Assembly: GCA_002837415.1 (NCBI GenBank)
Contig: PJCV01000003.1
Span: forward strand, 1 to 64,000
DNA: 64,000 nucleotides
Source of the DNA: Actinomycetales bacterium SN12
GTDB lineage: Bacteria; Actinomycetota; Actinomycetes; Actinomycetales; Microbacteriaceae
Reading direction: 5' to 3'
The notes under the pieces were generated by a model that was not told the DNA's origin, searched no databases, and saw only the letters and a program-made list of their open reading frames with translations. Of the stretch, positions 16,750 through 25,896 are shown in pieces (positions within the stretch are counted from its first letter, which is position 1; each line of letters starts with the position of its first letter). A program made the position numbers and the translations under genes.

Positions 16750-16847
16750 GTCGATCCTTTTCTGCGGGGGGAGGTCGTGCTGAGCGCACGCGCCCCTCAG
16801 GCAATCGAGGTCAGGTGACCGGCGGGTGGCCCCGCAGGGGCCGGAGA

Positions 16848-16868
16848 GTGAACGATGCGGGCGTTCAC
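16848..16868. promoter_or_regulatory. GTGAAC-N9-GTTCAC inverted repeat upstream of the metallophosphatase
   Basis: Perfect 6-bp arms 100 bases upstream of the phosphatase start resemble half-sites of actinobacterial PhoP boxes (GTTCACC repeats). The arms are inverted, though, and not in the 11-bp direct repeat typical of a PHO box. Confidence 0.3.
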
Positions 16869-16896
16869 CCAGGTGTCGCCCGCAGCTCAGCCCGTC

Positions 16897-16959
16897 AGAA
16901 ACCACTTCCTGCGTGAGAAACCAGCGCAGAGCGCGTTTCTCATGAGGAATGTGGTTTCT
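16897..16959. repeat. Imperfect 25-bp inverted repeat with four GAGAAACC-like boxes
   Basis: The 326 bases between the metallophosphatase (start 16749) and cca (start 17076) hold this structure and the GTGAAC repeat; I see no gene. Two inverted arms (16897-16921 and 16935-16959) differ by small indels. Each has two copies of (C/G)AGAAACC: forward at 16896 and 16915, inverted at 16935 and 16953. It may be an operator, a hairpin or a decayed mobile-element end. Confidence 0.6.
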
Positions 16960-17062
16960 CAGCGTGCGGTGTCGCAAGACGAGGTGCTGCAGCCGGGCAT
17001 CCTGCTGCGCGGGCTGCTCCTCCCGCCCGGCGCTCGCCGCGGAGAGGCCGGCGCGGCCCCGG

Positions 17063-17068
17063 TACCCT
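17063..17068 (+). promoter_or_regulatory. -10 hexamer of the leaderless cca promoter
   Basis: TACCCT ends seven bases before the cca ATG at 17076. Confidence 0.6.
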
Positions 17069-17075
17069 TGAATCC

Positions 17076-18503
17076 ATGCTCAATATGGCCGAGGGCCTGT
17101 CCCGACTCGGCGCGCTCGCCGCGAATCCCGTCGTCGCCACCCTCGCGACCGCCTTCGCCGATGCGGGCTTCGACCTCGCCGTCGTCGGCGGTCCGGTGCG
17201 CGACGCGCTGCTCGGCCGCGAGACGCACGACCTCGACTTCACGACGAACGCCCGCCCCGACGACATCCTGGCGATCGTCAAGCCGATCTCCAGCACTCAG
17301 TGGGACATCGGCCGTGCCTTCGGCACCATCGGGGCGCGCGTGCAGGGCGAGCAGGTCGAGATCACCACGTACCGCGCCGACAGCTACGACGGCGTCACCC
17401 GCAAACCCGTCGTCGAGTTCGGCGACACCATCGACGGCGACCTGCTGCGGCGCGATTTCACCGTCAACGCGATGGCCCTGCAGGTTCCCGCCGTGAAGCT
17501 GATCGATCCGACGAGCGGAGTCGAGGACCTCGTCTCGGGCATCCTGCGCACCCCGATCGACCCCGAGATCAGCTTTGGCGACGACCCGCTGCGGATGCTG
17601 CGGGCGGCGCGGTTCAGCGCGCAGCTCGACTTCGCGATCGAGGACGCCACCTTCGCCGCCATCGAGAAGCTGCGCCAGACGCTCAAGATCGTCAGCCCCG
17701 AGCGCGTGCAGGGCGAGCTCGTGCGGCTCATGCAGACGGACGACCCGATCCGGGGCATCCGGGTGCTGGTCGAGAGCGGGCTGGTCGAGGAGTTTCTGCC
17801 CGAGGTGAGCGCACTGCGACTCGAGGTCGACGAGCACCACCACCACAAAGACGTCTACGAGCACTCGCTCACGGTGGTTCGCCAGGCGATCGATCTCGAG
17901 AAGGCCCGCAACCCCGAGGCCGCCCCCGACGTGCCGCTGCGTCTGGCGGCCCTGCTGCACGACATCGGCAAGCCGCGCACCCGCAAGCTCGAGAACGGCG
18001 GAGCGGTCACCTTCCACCACCACGATGTCGTGGGCTCGCGCATGGCACGAAAGCGCCTGCAGGCCCTGCGCTTCGACGGCGACACGATCGACGCGGTCGC
18101 GAAGCTCATCGAGCTGCACCTGCGCTTCTTCGGCTATGCCGAGGGGGCCTGGACCGACAGCGCGGTGCGGCGGTACGTGCGTGATGCCGGGGACGTGGTC
18201 GAACGCCTTCACATCCTCGTGCGCGCCGACGTCACCACCCGCAACAGGCGCAAGGCCGCTCGCCTCGCCTCCGCGTACGACGACATCGAGCGGCGCATCG
18301 TCGAGCTGCGCGAGCAGGAGGAGCTCGACAGCATCCGTCCCGAGCTCGACGGCAATCAGATCCAGCAGATCCTCGGCATCACGCCCGGCCGCGACGTCGG
18401 CGAGGCGTACCGGTTCCTGCTGGAGGTGCGCCTGGACGAGGGTGTGATCGGTCCGGATGCCGCCGAGCAGCGTCTGCGGGACTGGTGGGCCTCACGCGGC
18501 TGA
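17076..18503 (+). CDS. cca: CCA tRNA nucleotidyltransferase
   Basis: This 475-residue class II nucleotidyltransferase adds or repairs the 3' CCA end of tRNAs. The active-site pattern VVGGPVRDALLGRETHDLDF is near residue 30; the GG, RD and DxD residues are all present. The ERVQGEL segment of the neck domain follows. A C-terminal HD domain (HHHHKDVYEHSL and ALLHDIGKP) is typical of the bacterial CCA/PcnB enzymes of this phylum. The start is leaderless, seven bases after TACCCT. In related origin regions this gene follows murJ, DUF6049 and often a NUDIX hydrolase. Here about 7.8 kb of other genes separate it from DUF6049, and no NUDIX gene is present. Confidence 0.94.
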   Translation: MLNMAEGLSRLGALAANPVVATLATAFADAGFDLAVVGGPVRDALLGRETHDLDFTTNARPDDILAIVKPISSTQWDIGRAFGTIGARVQGEQVEITTYRADSYDGVTRKPVVEFGDTIDGDLLRRDFTVNAMALQVPAVKLIDPTSGVEDLVSGILRTPIDPEISFGDDPLRMLRAARFSAQLDFAIEDATFAAIEKLRQTLKIVSPERVQGELVRLMQTDDPIRGIRVLVESGLVEEFLPEVSALRLEVDEHHHHKDVYEHSLTVVRQAIDLEKARNPEAAPDVPLRLAALLHDIGKPRTRKLENGGAVTFHHHDVVGSRMARKRLQALRFDGDTIDAVAKLIELHLRFFGYAEGAWTDSAVRRYVRDAGDVVERLHILVRADVTTRNRRKAARLASAYDDIERRIVELREQEELDSIRPELDGNQIQQILGITPGRDVGEAYRFLLEVRLDEGVIGPDAAEQRLRDWWASRG

Positions 18504-18528
18504 GGCGCTTCTTCCCCGAACGGAAGTC

Positions 18529-19608
18529 TCACGGGGCCGGCGTGGCTGCGCCGCCATCCTCGGGTGTCGCGGGCGCGCCCGGCGTAGCGGACGGATCCGA
18601 GGCCGGAGGGCTCGGCAGAGCAGACGGGTCACCCGGCGCGCTCGGGTCGAATCGCTTCGGTGCGCGGAGGAAGGGTGCGGCGTCCTCCTCGATGGTGGCC
18701 TCCCGGAGCGTGTCCGTCGCCAGGTCGACCTCACCGATGCGAAGCGGGTAGACGTTCCACACGTCGTCGCCCCTCGCGTCCTGGTACGGCACGCGCACGG
18801 GATGCTCGCCGTCCCACCCGAGGCCCCACCATCCTTCCTGCTCGATGCTGCGTCCACGTCCGAACAGGTTCAGCTGTGTGCCGCGATCGGTGTAGAGCTG
18901 CACGCCGTCGAGCAGTTCCCCCTGCTCGTCGTACGCGAAGATGTTCCCGACCTGCTTGCCGTCCAGCAGCAGACCCCGCTGCTCGGAGGGTCCCTCATAG
19001 ACGTACTCGACGCGGGGCAGCAGCATCGCCGCGAGCAGGAACGGCAGCGCGAGCACGGCGACCACGCTGAGCACGACCCGAACGGGTCGCAGCGCGCTGT
19101 GCGGAAGCCAGCGGCCGCGGCCCCATTGCACGCTGACCAGCACGAGACCGGCGCACAGCATCCAGCCCAGAAGAGTGTCCGGGGTGGCGGAACCCATGGA
19201 TGATCCGAACACGCTGTGCAGCAGGAAGTAGAGGGCGAGTCCCCGCAGCACCCACCAGACGGGGCGCAGCGCGCTGAAGAGGTCGAGCAGCCACGCACCG
19301 AACTTGTGGCGCCGGATGCTCTCCGCCAGCTCCTGCAGGTTGCCGCGCATCCGGATGCCCAGCGGTTCGCCGCGCGCGGGTTCGCCGCGCTCGGGCAGGC
19401 CGGCAGCCGATCGAAGCTCGGCGGCGTACGCCGCGGGGTCGCCCAGATCGAGGACGCCGCCGCCGTCCGACGCCTGCTCGGCGAGGTCGGCGGTCAGCCC
19501 GTCGATGATGTCCTCGACCTCGTCGGCGGGAAGATCATCGAGATGCGAGCGCACCGCGTCGGCGAAGGTGCGAATGCGCTCGCGCAGCGGAACATCTGTG
19601 GCGTTCAT
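18529..19608 (-). CDS. HAAS-domain membrane protein, partner of PadR
   Basis: This 359-residue protein has an N-terminal soluble helical domain (about residues 1-75, with HLDDLPADEVEDIIDGLTADL), which matches the HAAS/DUF1700 type usually paired with PadR regulators. About four membrane helices follow between residues 110 and 215. An extracytoplasmic region and a Pro/Ala/Ser-rich tail (PSPPASDPSATPGAPATP) complete it. Its ATG overlaps the stop of the PadR gene by four bases, so the two are co-translated. In known pairs the membrane protein is regulated by, or modulates, PadR; the signal is not apparent here. Confidence 0.82.
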   Translation of the reverse strand: MNATDVPLRERIRTFADAVRSHLDDLPADEVEDIIDGLTADLAEQASDGGGVLDLGDPAAYAAELRSAAGLPERGEPARGEPLGIRMRGNLQELAESIRRHKFGAWLLDLFSALRPVWWVLRGLALYFLLHSVFGSSMGSATPDTLLGWMLCAGLVLVSVQWGRGRWLPHSALRPVRVVLSVVAVLALPFLLAAMLLPRVEYVYEGPSEQRGLLLDGKQVGNIFAYDEQGELLDGVQLYTDRGTQLNLFGRGRSIEQEGWWGLGWDGEHPVRVPYQDARGDDVWNVYPLRIGEVDLATDTLREATIEEDAAPFLRAPKRFDPSAPGDPSALPSPPASDPSATPGAPATPEDGGAATPAP

Positions 19609-19958
19609 GACTTCTCCCCGGTGGTGTCGGATGCAGAGCGGGTCGCGGCGAGCAGATCGGTCATCGCGTGCGAGAAGGTCGTCCAGCTGGCGATCTGCTC
19701 ATCGAGGGATCTGGCTCCCTGCGCGTTGAGGGCGTAGTACTTGCGGTGCGGACCGCCATCGGAGGGCACGACGTAGCTCGACAGCGAGCCGGCCGCGTAC
19801 AGGCGCCGGAGGGTGCCGTACACCGAGGCGTCGCCGACGTCGCCGAGTCCGGCGTCTCGCAGTCGTCGCACGATCTCGTAGCCGTACCCGTCCTCCCGCC
19901 GCAGCACTGCCAGCACCGCGACGTCGAGCACGCCCTTGAGCAGTTGAGTGGTGTCCAA
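19605..19958 (-). CDS. PadR family transcriptional regulator
   Basis: This is a 117-residue winged-helix repressor of the short PadR class. DNA-binding features are GYGYEIVRRLRDAGLGDVGDASVYGTLRRL, with the conserved Y-G-Y-E and S/VYxxLxRL patterns. The wing DGGPHRKYYALNAQG follows, then a short C-terminal dimer helix. I start it at the TTG at 19956-19958 because GGAAGGGAG stands at good distance before it. An in-frame GTG at 19979 would add seven residues but has no binding site. It is the first gene of a two-gene unit with the HAAS membrane protein and probably regulates it. Confidence 0.87.
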   Translation of the reverse strand: MDTTQLLKGVLDVAVLAVLRREDGYGYEIVRRLRDAGLGDVGDASVYGTLRRLYAAGSLSSYVVPSDGGPHRKYYALNAQGARSLDEQIASWTTFSHAMTDLLAATRSASDTTGEKS

Positions 19959-20050
19959 TCGGGACTCCCTTCCGTGCACCGCACGCTACCACGCAATGCA
20001 CAGTACCGCGCGCAACACGCCACTGCCGATGCCCACGTGGGAGGCAGGAG

Positions 20051-20686
20051 TCAGCGAGCGAGCTCCGCAGCGACGGCCGCGCGCAGCCACCGCATGTAGG
20101 TGTCGCGGTCCCAGCCCGCCTGCGCGACGAGCTGCTGATAGCTCTCGGGTGACAGCAGGAACGACAGCGCGGCCGCGGTTCTGCGGGGATCGTCCTCGGC
20201 GACGGCGAGACCTCGGGCCATGAGCTCGTCGACCACGCGACGGTAGTCGTCAGCACGACGGCGCAGGATCTGCGTGAGCACTTCGTCGACGCGCTCATCC
20301 GACAGCGCGGCGCCCAGCAGCACCGTCCAGAGCCGGTGGCCGCGGGCGTTGGCCTCGGTGATCTGGGTCAGCACCGTATCGAGGAAGACATCGTCCGGCA
20401 GGTCGAGGACGCCGCCGCCGACCTCGGTGTCGGTGAGCGACTCGGCGCCCTCTCGTCCTGAGAACGTCATCTCGAAGGCGGCGATCAGCAGCTCGGCCTT
20501 CGACGCGGCCGACTTGACGGTCTCGCCTGACACGCCGGCCACTCGAGCGATCGCGGCGATGGTGGTCGCCTGGTAGCCCTGCTGGGCGAACAGCTCTCCG
20601 GCTGCGGCGATGATCCGCGCGCGTGTCTCCCGCGCCTGACGCGCGCGGAGTTCGGAGCGGTAGACGCGAGCGGTGGATTCAACCAT
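20051..20686 (-). CDS. TetR family transcriptional regulator
   Basis: This 211-residue TetR-type repressor has an N-terminal helix-turn-helix (RARIIAAAGELFAQQGYQATTIAAIARVAGVSGETV, residues about 23-58) and a variable ligand-binding domain. The ATG at 20684-20686 is preceded by GAGGGAAG. It is divergent from the glycosyltransferase gene across 61 bases that contain a perfect palindrome. The simplest reading is that it represses itself and the glycosyltransferase. The ligand is unknown. Confidence 0.88.
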   Translation of the reverse strand: MVESTARVYRSELRARQARETRARIIAAAGELFAQQGYQATTIAAIARVAGVSGETVKSAASKAELLIAAFEMTFSGREGAESLTDTEVGGGVLDLPDDVFLDTVLTQITEANARGHRLWTVLLGAALSDERVDEVLTQILRRRADDYRRVVDELMARGLAVAEDDPRRTAAALSFLLSPESYQQLVAQAGWDRDTYMRWLRAAVAAELAR

Positions 20687-20714
20687 TGACTTCCCTCACA
20701 AGCAGATGAATACT

Positions 20715-20739
20715 TTCTCGGTATACCGATCTTAGAGAA
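20715..20739. promoter_or_regulatory. Palindromic operator between tetR and glycosyltransferase
   Basis: CGGTATACCG (20719-20728) is a perfect palindrome, flanked by outer TTCTC and GAGAA half-sites (20715 and 20735). It sits eight or more bases before the glycosyltransferase binding site in the shared promoter region. Confidence 0.6.
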
Positions 20740-20747
20740 GGAGCGCC

Positions 20748-22046
20748 ATGTCCAGCCACCTCATCGCCTGCACCCCGGCTCACGGCCACGTCATACCGCT
20801 GCTGCAGGTCGCCCGGCATCTCATCGAGCGCGGTGACGAGGTGACGTTCCTCACCAGCGCCCGCTACGCCCACCGCGTCGCCGGCACGGGCGCTCGATTC
20901 GTGGCTCTTCCCGCCGCCGCCGACGTCGATCTCGACGACGCCGACGGCGCGTTCCCCGAGCGCGTGGGACTGACCGGCACAGCAGCCCTGCGCTTCGACA
21001 TGAGCAACCTGTTCGTCAGGCCGGGAGTGGCTCAGCTCGCCGCCGTGCGCACTGTGCTCGCCGAACGGCGTATCGACACCGTGCTCGCCGAGCCCCTCTT
21101 TCTCGGCGCAGCGCTGCTGCAGCAGGTCCCACGGCGCGAGCGTCCGCCGGTGATAGCCCTGGGAATCTTCCCGCTGGGCGTCCGCAGCCGCGATGCTGCG
21201 CCGTTCGGCCTCGGGGTCACGCCGATGTCGGGACCGATCGGGCGACTGCGCAACGTCGTGCTGCGAACCGTCGCCGAACGCGTGATCTTCCGCCGCGTGC
21301 AGGAGGAGGCCGACGCGCTCGCCACCCGGGAGACCGGCTCTGGGCTCGGGGGATTCATCCTGGACTGGGCAGGACGAGCAGACGCGTACGTGCAGTTCAC
21401 CGTTCCGGAGTTCGAGTACCCCCGATCTGACCTGCCGCCGACGGTGCATTTCGCCGGACCGCTTCCCGGCGCGTCCTCTGCGCACGCGCTGCCCGAGTGG
21501 TGGAGCGATCTCGATGCCGGCGCACCGGTCGTGCACGTGACCCAGGGAACCATCGCGAACAGCGACTTCTCTCAGCTCCTGCTGCCGACCATCGATGCGC
21601 TGCGCGACAGCGATGTGCTCGTCGTCGCATCCACCGGCGGGCGTCCCGTGGGCGACATCGCATCCGACCTGCCTGCAAACGCCCGCATCGCCGAATATCT
21701 CCCCTACGACCTGCTGCTGGCGAAGACCGACGTCATGGTGACCAACGGCGGCTACGGCGGGGTTCAGCAGGCGCTCGCGCATGAAACACCACTGGTCGTC
21801 GCCGGGCGGACCGAAGACAAGGTCGAGGTCTGCGCGAGAGTCGGGTGGTCGGGTGCCGGCATCGACCTGCGCACGCAGACACCCGGTGCGCCGACGATCC
21901 GAGCCGCTGTGCACCGGGTGCTGAACGAGCCCTCCTTCCGGGCGAACGCCTCGCGGATCGGCGGGGCGCTGCAGGCCGCCGACGCCTGGCAGACCCTCGA
22001 CCGGGTGATCGACGCGGCCGCGCTGCAGCGCACGACCCTCGCCTGA
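20748..22046 (+). CDS. Family 1 glycosyltransferase (MGT-like)
   Basis: This 432-residue GT-B enzyme resembles macrolide and UDP-sugar glycosyltransferases. The N-terminal acceptor domain begins TPAHGHVIPLLQVARHLIERGDEVTFLTS. The C-terminal donor domain carries VVASTGGRPVGD and the nucleotide-sugar binding stretch MVTNGGYGGVQQALAHETPLVV, then AGIDL. GAGAAGGAG stands before the ATG. Such enzymes glycosylate small hydrophobic molecules, often antibiotics or pigments. Control by the divergent TetR regulator fits an inducible detoxification role, which is inference. Confidence 0.87.
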   Translation: MSSHLIACTPAHGHVIPLLQVARHLIERGDEVTFLTSARYAHRVAGTGARFVALPAAADVDLDDADGAFPERVGLTGTAALRFDMSNLFVRPGVAQLAAVRTVLAERRIDTVLAEPLFLGAALLQQVPRRERPPVIALGIFPLGVRSRDAAPFGLGVTPMSGPIGRLRNVVLRTVAERVIFRRVQEEADALATRETGSGLGGFILDWAGRADAYVQFTVPEFEYPRSDLPPTVHFAGPLPGASSAHALPEWWSDLDAGAPVVHVTQGTIANSDFSQLLLPTIDALRDSDVLVVASTGGRPVGDIASDLPANARIAEYLPYDLLLAKTDVMVTNGGYGGVQQALAHETPLVVAGRTEDKVEVCARVGWSGAGIDLRTQTPGAPTIRAAVHRVLNEPSFRANASRIGGALQAADAWQTLDRVIDAAALQRTTLA

Positions 22047-22077
22047 ATGCGCGCGTGACCGACGCGCGTCCCAGACG

Positions 22078-22083
22078 TACACT
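22078..22083 (+). promoter_or_regulatory. Candidate -10 for the GAF regulator
   Basis: TACACT would start transcription about 26 bases before the GTG at 22116. A 7-bp CG-rich hairpin (22050-22068) just upstream may end the glycosyltransferase transcript. Confidence 0.35.
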
Positions 22084-22115
22084 GGGCACACCCATCAGCG
22101 CTGATCGGAGCACGT

Positions 22116-23447
22116 GTGCCGTCCCCGTGGTCGTCATCGCGCGATGCCTCGCCGGAGGTCTCGCGTCTTCTGATCGAGCGAGCACACGAGGAGCTCGTGG
22201 CCGGCAACCTCGACGACAGCCGCCTTCAGCAGGTTCGGCCGCTGGTGCGAGCGTCGTGGGAACGAGCGTGGCAGAGTCGCGTCGGCGCGGAAGGACTGCC
22301 TCCGCTCGAGCTCAGTCAGGATGCGCTCGAGGCGTATCGCACCGGGCATCCGCTCGCCGGGGTGATGGACCTCATCCGCTCTCTGCTGCTGCCCGGCAGC
22401 GCAGAGGACTCGGGCGTGGTGGTCGCCGTCGGCGATCATGCCGGCCGCCTGCTGTGGGTCGAGGGAGACCTGCGCCAGCGGGTGCTGTCGGGGGAGATGG
22501 GCTTCGTCGAGGGCGCCAATTGGTCGGAGCAGATGGTGGGCACCTCGGCACCCGGCACCGCGCTCGCCGTCGGCGAGTCGGTGCAGATCCACCACGCCGA
22601 GCACTACAACCGTCTGGTGCAGCCGTGGTCGTGCACCGCCGCGCCCGTGTTCGATCCCGAGACGCGTCGAATTCTCGGTGTGATCGACGTGACGGGTGGG
22701 GCCGAGGCGGTCACGCCTCAGGCCCGGATGCTGGTGGATGCCACGGCGCGGGCGGTCGAATCCGAGCTGCTGGTCGCCAGGCTGAGGGCGCGCAGCAGGC
22801 CCTCGCGCGCGACAGAGCGATCGCCGAGACGAGCGCCGCGCGACACCCGTCAGGCCCGACTGCAGGTGCTCGCCCGCGACCGTGCGCGACTCGAGCTCAT
22901 CTCCGAAGACGGCGAAACCGTGGTGGAGCTCAGTGCCAGGCACGCCGAGATCCTGCTCATGCTGGCCGTGCACCGCCACGGGCTCTCGGCCGAGCGGCTC
23001 ACCGAGCTCGTCTACGGCGAATCCGCTTCGCTCGACACCCTGCGGCCGGAGATGGTGCGGCTGCGCAAGGTGCTCGAGCGCGTCTCACCGGATCTCGCGC
23101 CGCAGTCTCGCCCGTACCGGCTGCCCGCGCCGCTCGAGACCGACGCGCACAACGTGCTCTCTCTGCTCGACCGAGGAGCGCACCGCGTCGCCCTGAGCGC
23201 CTACGCCGGTGCTGTTCTGCCTGAATCGACGTCGCCCGGTGTGGAGGAGTTCCGCGACACCGTGCGGGCCGCGCTGCACGAGGCGATGGTCACCGAGGCC
23301 AGCCTCGACGTGCTGCTCGCGTACGCGGAGATACCGGAGGGGAAGAACGACCCCGAAGCGCTGCGGCTGTGCCTGGAGATGCTGCCCGCGCGCTCGCCGC
23401 GGCGTGCCGCTCTCGTCAGCCGGATCGAGAAGCTCGAGGGGCGCTGA
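22116..23447 (+). CDS. GAF-domain transcriptional regulator of the aldehyde dehydrogenase locus
   Basis: This 443-residue regulator has an N-terminal region with LVRASWERAW, as in AcoR-type activators. A GAF domain follows at about residues 80-215 (VVVAVGDHAGRLLWVEGD, GTALAVGESVQIHHAEHY and a GVIDVTGG end). A C-terminal winged-helix-like region contains ARHAEILLMLAVHRHGLSAERLTELVYGE. It lacks the sigma-54 AAA+ domain of true AcoR proteins, so it is a sigma-54-independent version. Proteins of this layout often precede exaC-like aldehyde dehydrogenase genes in actinobacteria, as here. The GTG start has only a weak CGGAG before it. It probably senses an aldehyde or alcohol. Confidence 0.8.
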   Translation: MPSPWSSSRDASPEVSRLLIERAHEELVAGNLDDSRLQQVRPLVRASWERAWQSRVGAEGLPPLELSQDALEAYRTGHPLAGVMDLIRSLLLPGSAEDSGVVVAVGDHAGRLLWVEGDLRQRVLSGEMGFVEGANWSEQMVGTSAPGTALAVGESVQIHHAEHYNRLVQPWSCTAAPVFDPETRRILGVIDVTGGAEAVTPQARMLVDATARAVESELLVARLRARSRPSRATERSPRRAPRDTRQARLQVLARDRARLELISEDGETVVELSARHAEILLMLAVHRHGLSAERLTELVYGESASLDTLRPEMVRLRKVLERVSPDLAPQSRPYRLPAPLETDAHNVLSLLDRGAHRVALSAYAGAVLPESTSPGVEEFRDTVRAALHEAMVTEASLDVLLAYAEIPEGKNDPEALRLCLEMLPARSPRRAALVSRIEKLEGR

Positions 23448-23510
23448 TTCGGGCATCCGATTCGCGCACCGGGCATCCGGTTCGGGCATCCGGTCCACTC
23501 GAACAGCGGC

Positions 23511-23550
23511 GCAACCCGACGCAACGTTGCGCATCGGGGTGCAACGTCGC
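23511..23550. promoter_or_regulatory. Repeated GCAAC boxes upstream of aldehyde dehydrogenase
   Basis: CGCAACGTTGCG (23520-23531) is a perfect 12-bp palindrome. Further GCAAC boxes begin at 23511 and 23541, so boxes are spaced 10 and 20 bases apart on one helix face. They lie 65-105 bases before the start of the dehydrogenase and are good candidate sites for the GAF regulator. Confidence 0.6.
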
Positions 23551-23615
23551 GCCACCTACCTTCGAACCCAACAGCCGCGCAGCATCGAGGCCGCGGCCCG
23601 TCGAAGGAGTCACCG

Positions 23616-25163
<1,548 letters not shown>

Positions 25164-25224
25164 TCGGCATCCGGGCGGGCGTCGCGTGACGCCCGCCCGA
25201 GAACCCATTCGAGAGGAGCGGATC

Positions 25225-25620
25225 ATGGTGAGCATCGGCAGGTACCAGCGGGTGGACGTCACAGATACCGCGGCCGAGCTGCTGCGCGAGCTGACGGCCC
25301 AGCACGGGCCGCTGATGTTCCATCAGTCGGGCGGATGCTGCGACGGCTCGTCGCCCATGTGCTATCCGATCGGCATGTTCATCACCGGCCCCAGCGACGT
25401 GCTGCTGGGGCGGCTCGAGGTCGAGGGCCTCGACCCGATCGAGGTCTTCATGTCGGAGGCGCAGTTCGAGTACTGGAAGTACACGCACCTGACGATCGAC
25501 GCGGTGCCCGGTCGGGGAGCGGGGTTCAGCGTCGAGGGTCCGACCGGCATGCGGTTCCTGACCAGATCCCGGATGCTGAACGACGCCGAGCTCGAGTACT
25601 TCGGTCTCGCCCCGGCATAG
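25225..25620 (+). CDS. DUF779 family protein
   Basis: This is a 131-residue DUF779 protein, a small companion of ExaC-type aldehyde dehydrogenases. The conserved cysteine cluster HQSGGCCDGSSPMCY suggests a metal site. The ATG at 25225 has GAGAGGAG six bases before it; the upstream in-frame start gives an implausible N-terminus. The biochemical role is not established; association with the dehydrogenase is seen from position. Confidence 0.9.
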   Translation: MVSIGRYQRVDVTDTAAELLRELTAQHGPLMFHQSGGCCDGSSPMCYPIGMFITGPSDVLLGRLEVEGLDPIEVFMSEAQFEYWKYTHLTIDAVPGRGAGFSVEGPTGMRFLTRSRMLNDAELEYFGLAPA

Positions 25621-25641
25621 GCATCCTCCGGACTCGCGGGT

Positions 25642-25870
25642 GGTCCCATATGGTCGCCTCGCGCGTGAGGATGCGGCCATATGGGACCTGCGGGGCTGGA
25701 GGGCCCGGGCTGATGCTGGGGTTCGGTGGCCCCATATGGTCGCCTCGCGGGTGTGGATGCGGCCATATGGGACCCCGCGGGTGTGGAGGGTGTGGCCCGC
25801 GGTGGCGGATGCTGTGGTTCGGTGGTCCCATATGGTCGCCTCGCGCGTGAGGATGCGGCCGTATGGGACC
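25642..25870. repeat. Three 47-bp palindromic repeats with conserved spacers
   Basis: Three 47-bp units at 25642-25688, 25728-25774 and 25824-25870 each begin GG(T/C)CCCATATGG and end in its inverse CC(A/G)TATGGGACC. They can each fold into a long hairpin whose centre varies slightly (GCCTCGCGCGTGAGGATG or a close form). Spacers of 39 and 49 bases share a GATGCTG(G/T)GGTTCGGTGG end, so the true period is about 86-96 bases. It fills the space between DUF779 and a convergent gene; I see no gene in 25621-25896. Confidence 0.93.
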
Positions 25871-25896
25871 CGCGCGGCTAGCGGGCCCGCCCCGCG

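Noticed and set aside
25642..25870. CRISPR array
   Set aside because: Only three units, each an internal palindrome, with spacers that are related to each other; no cas genes nearby.
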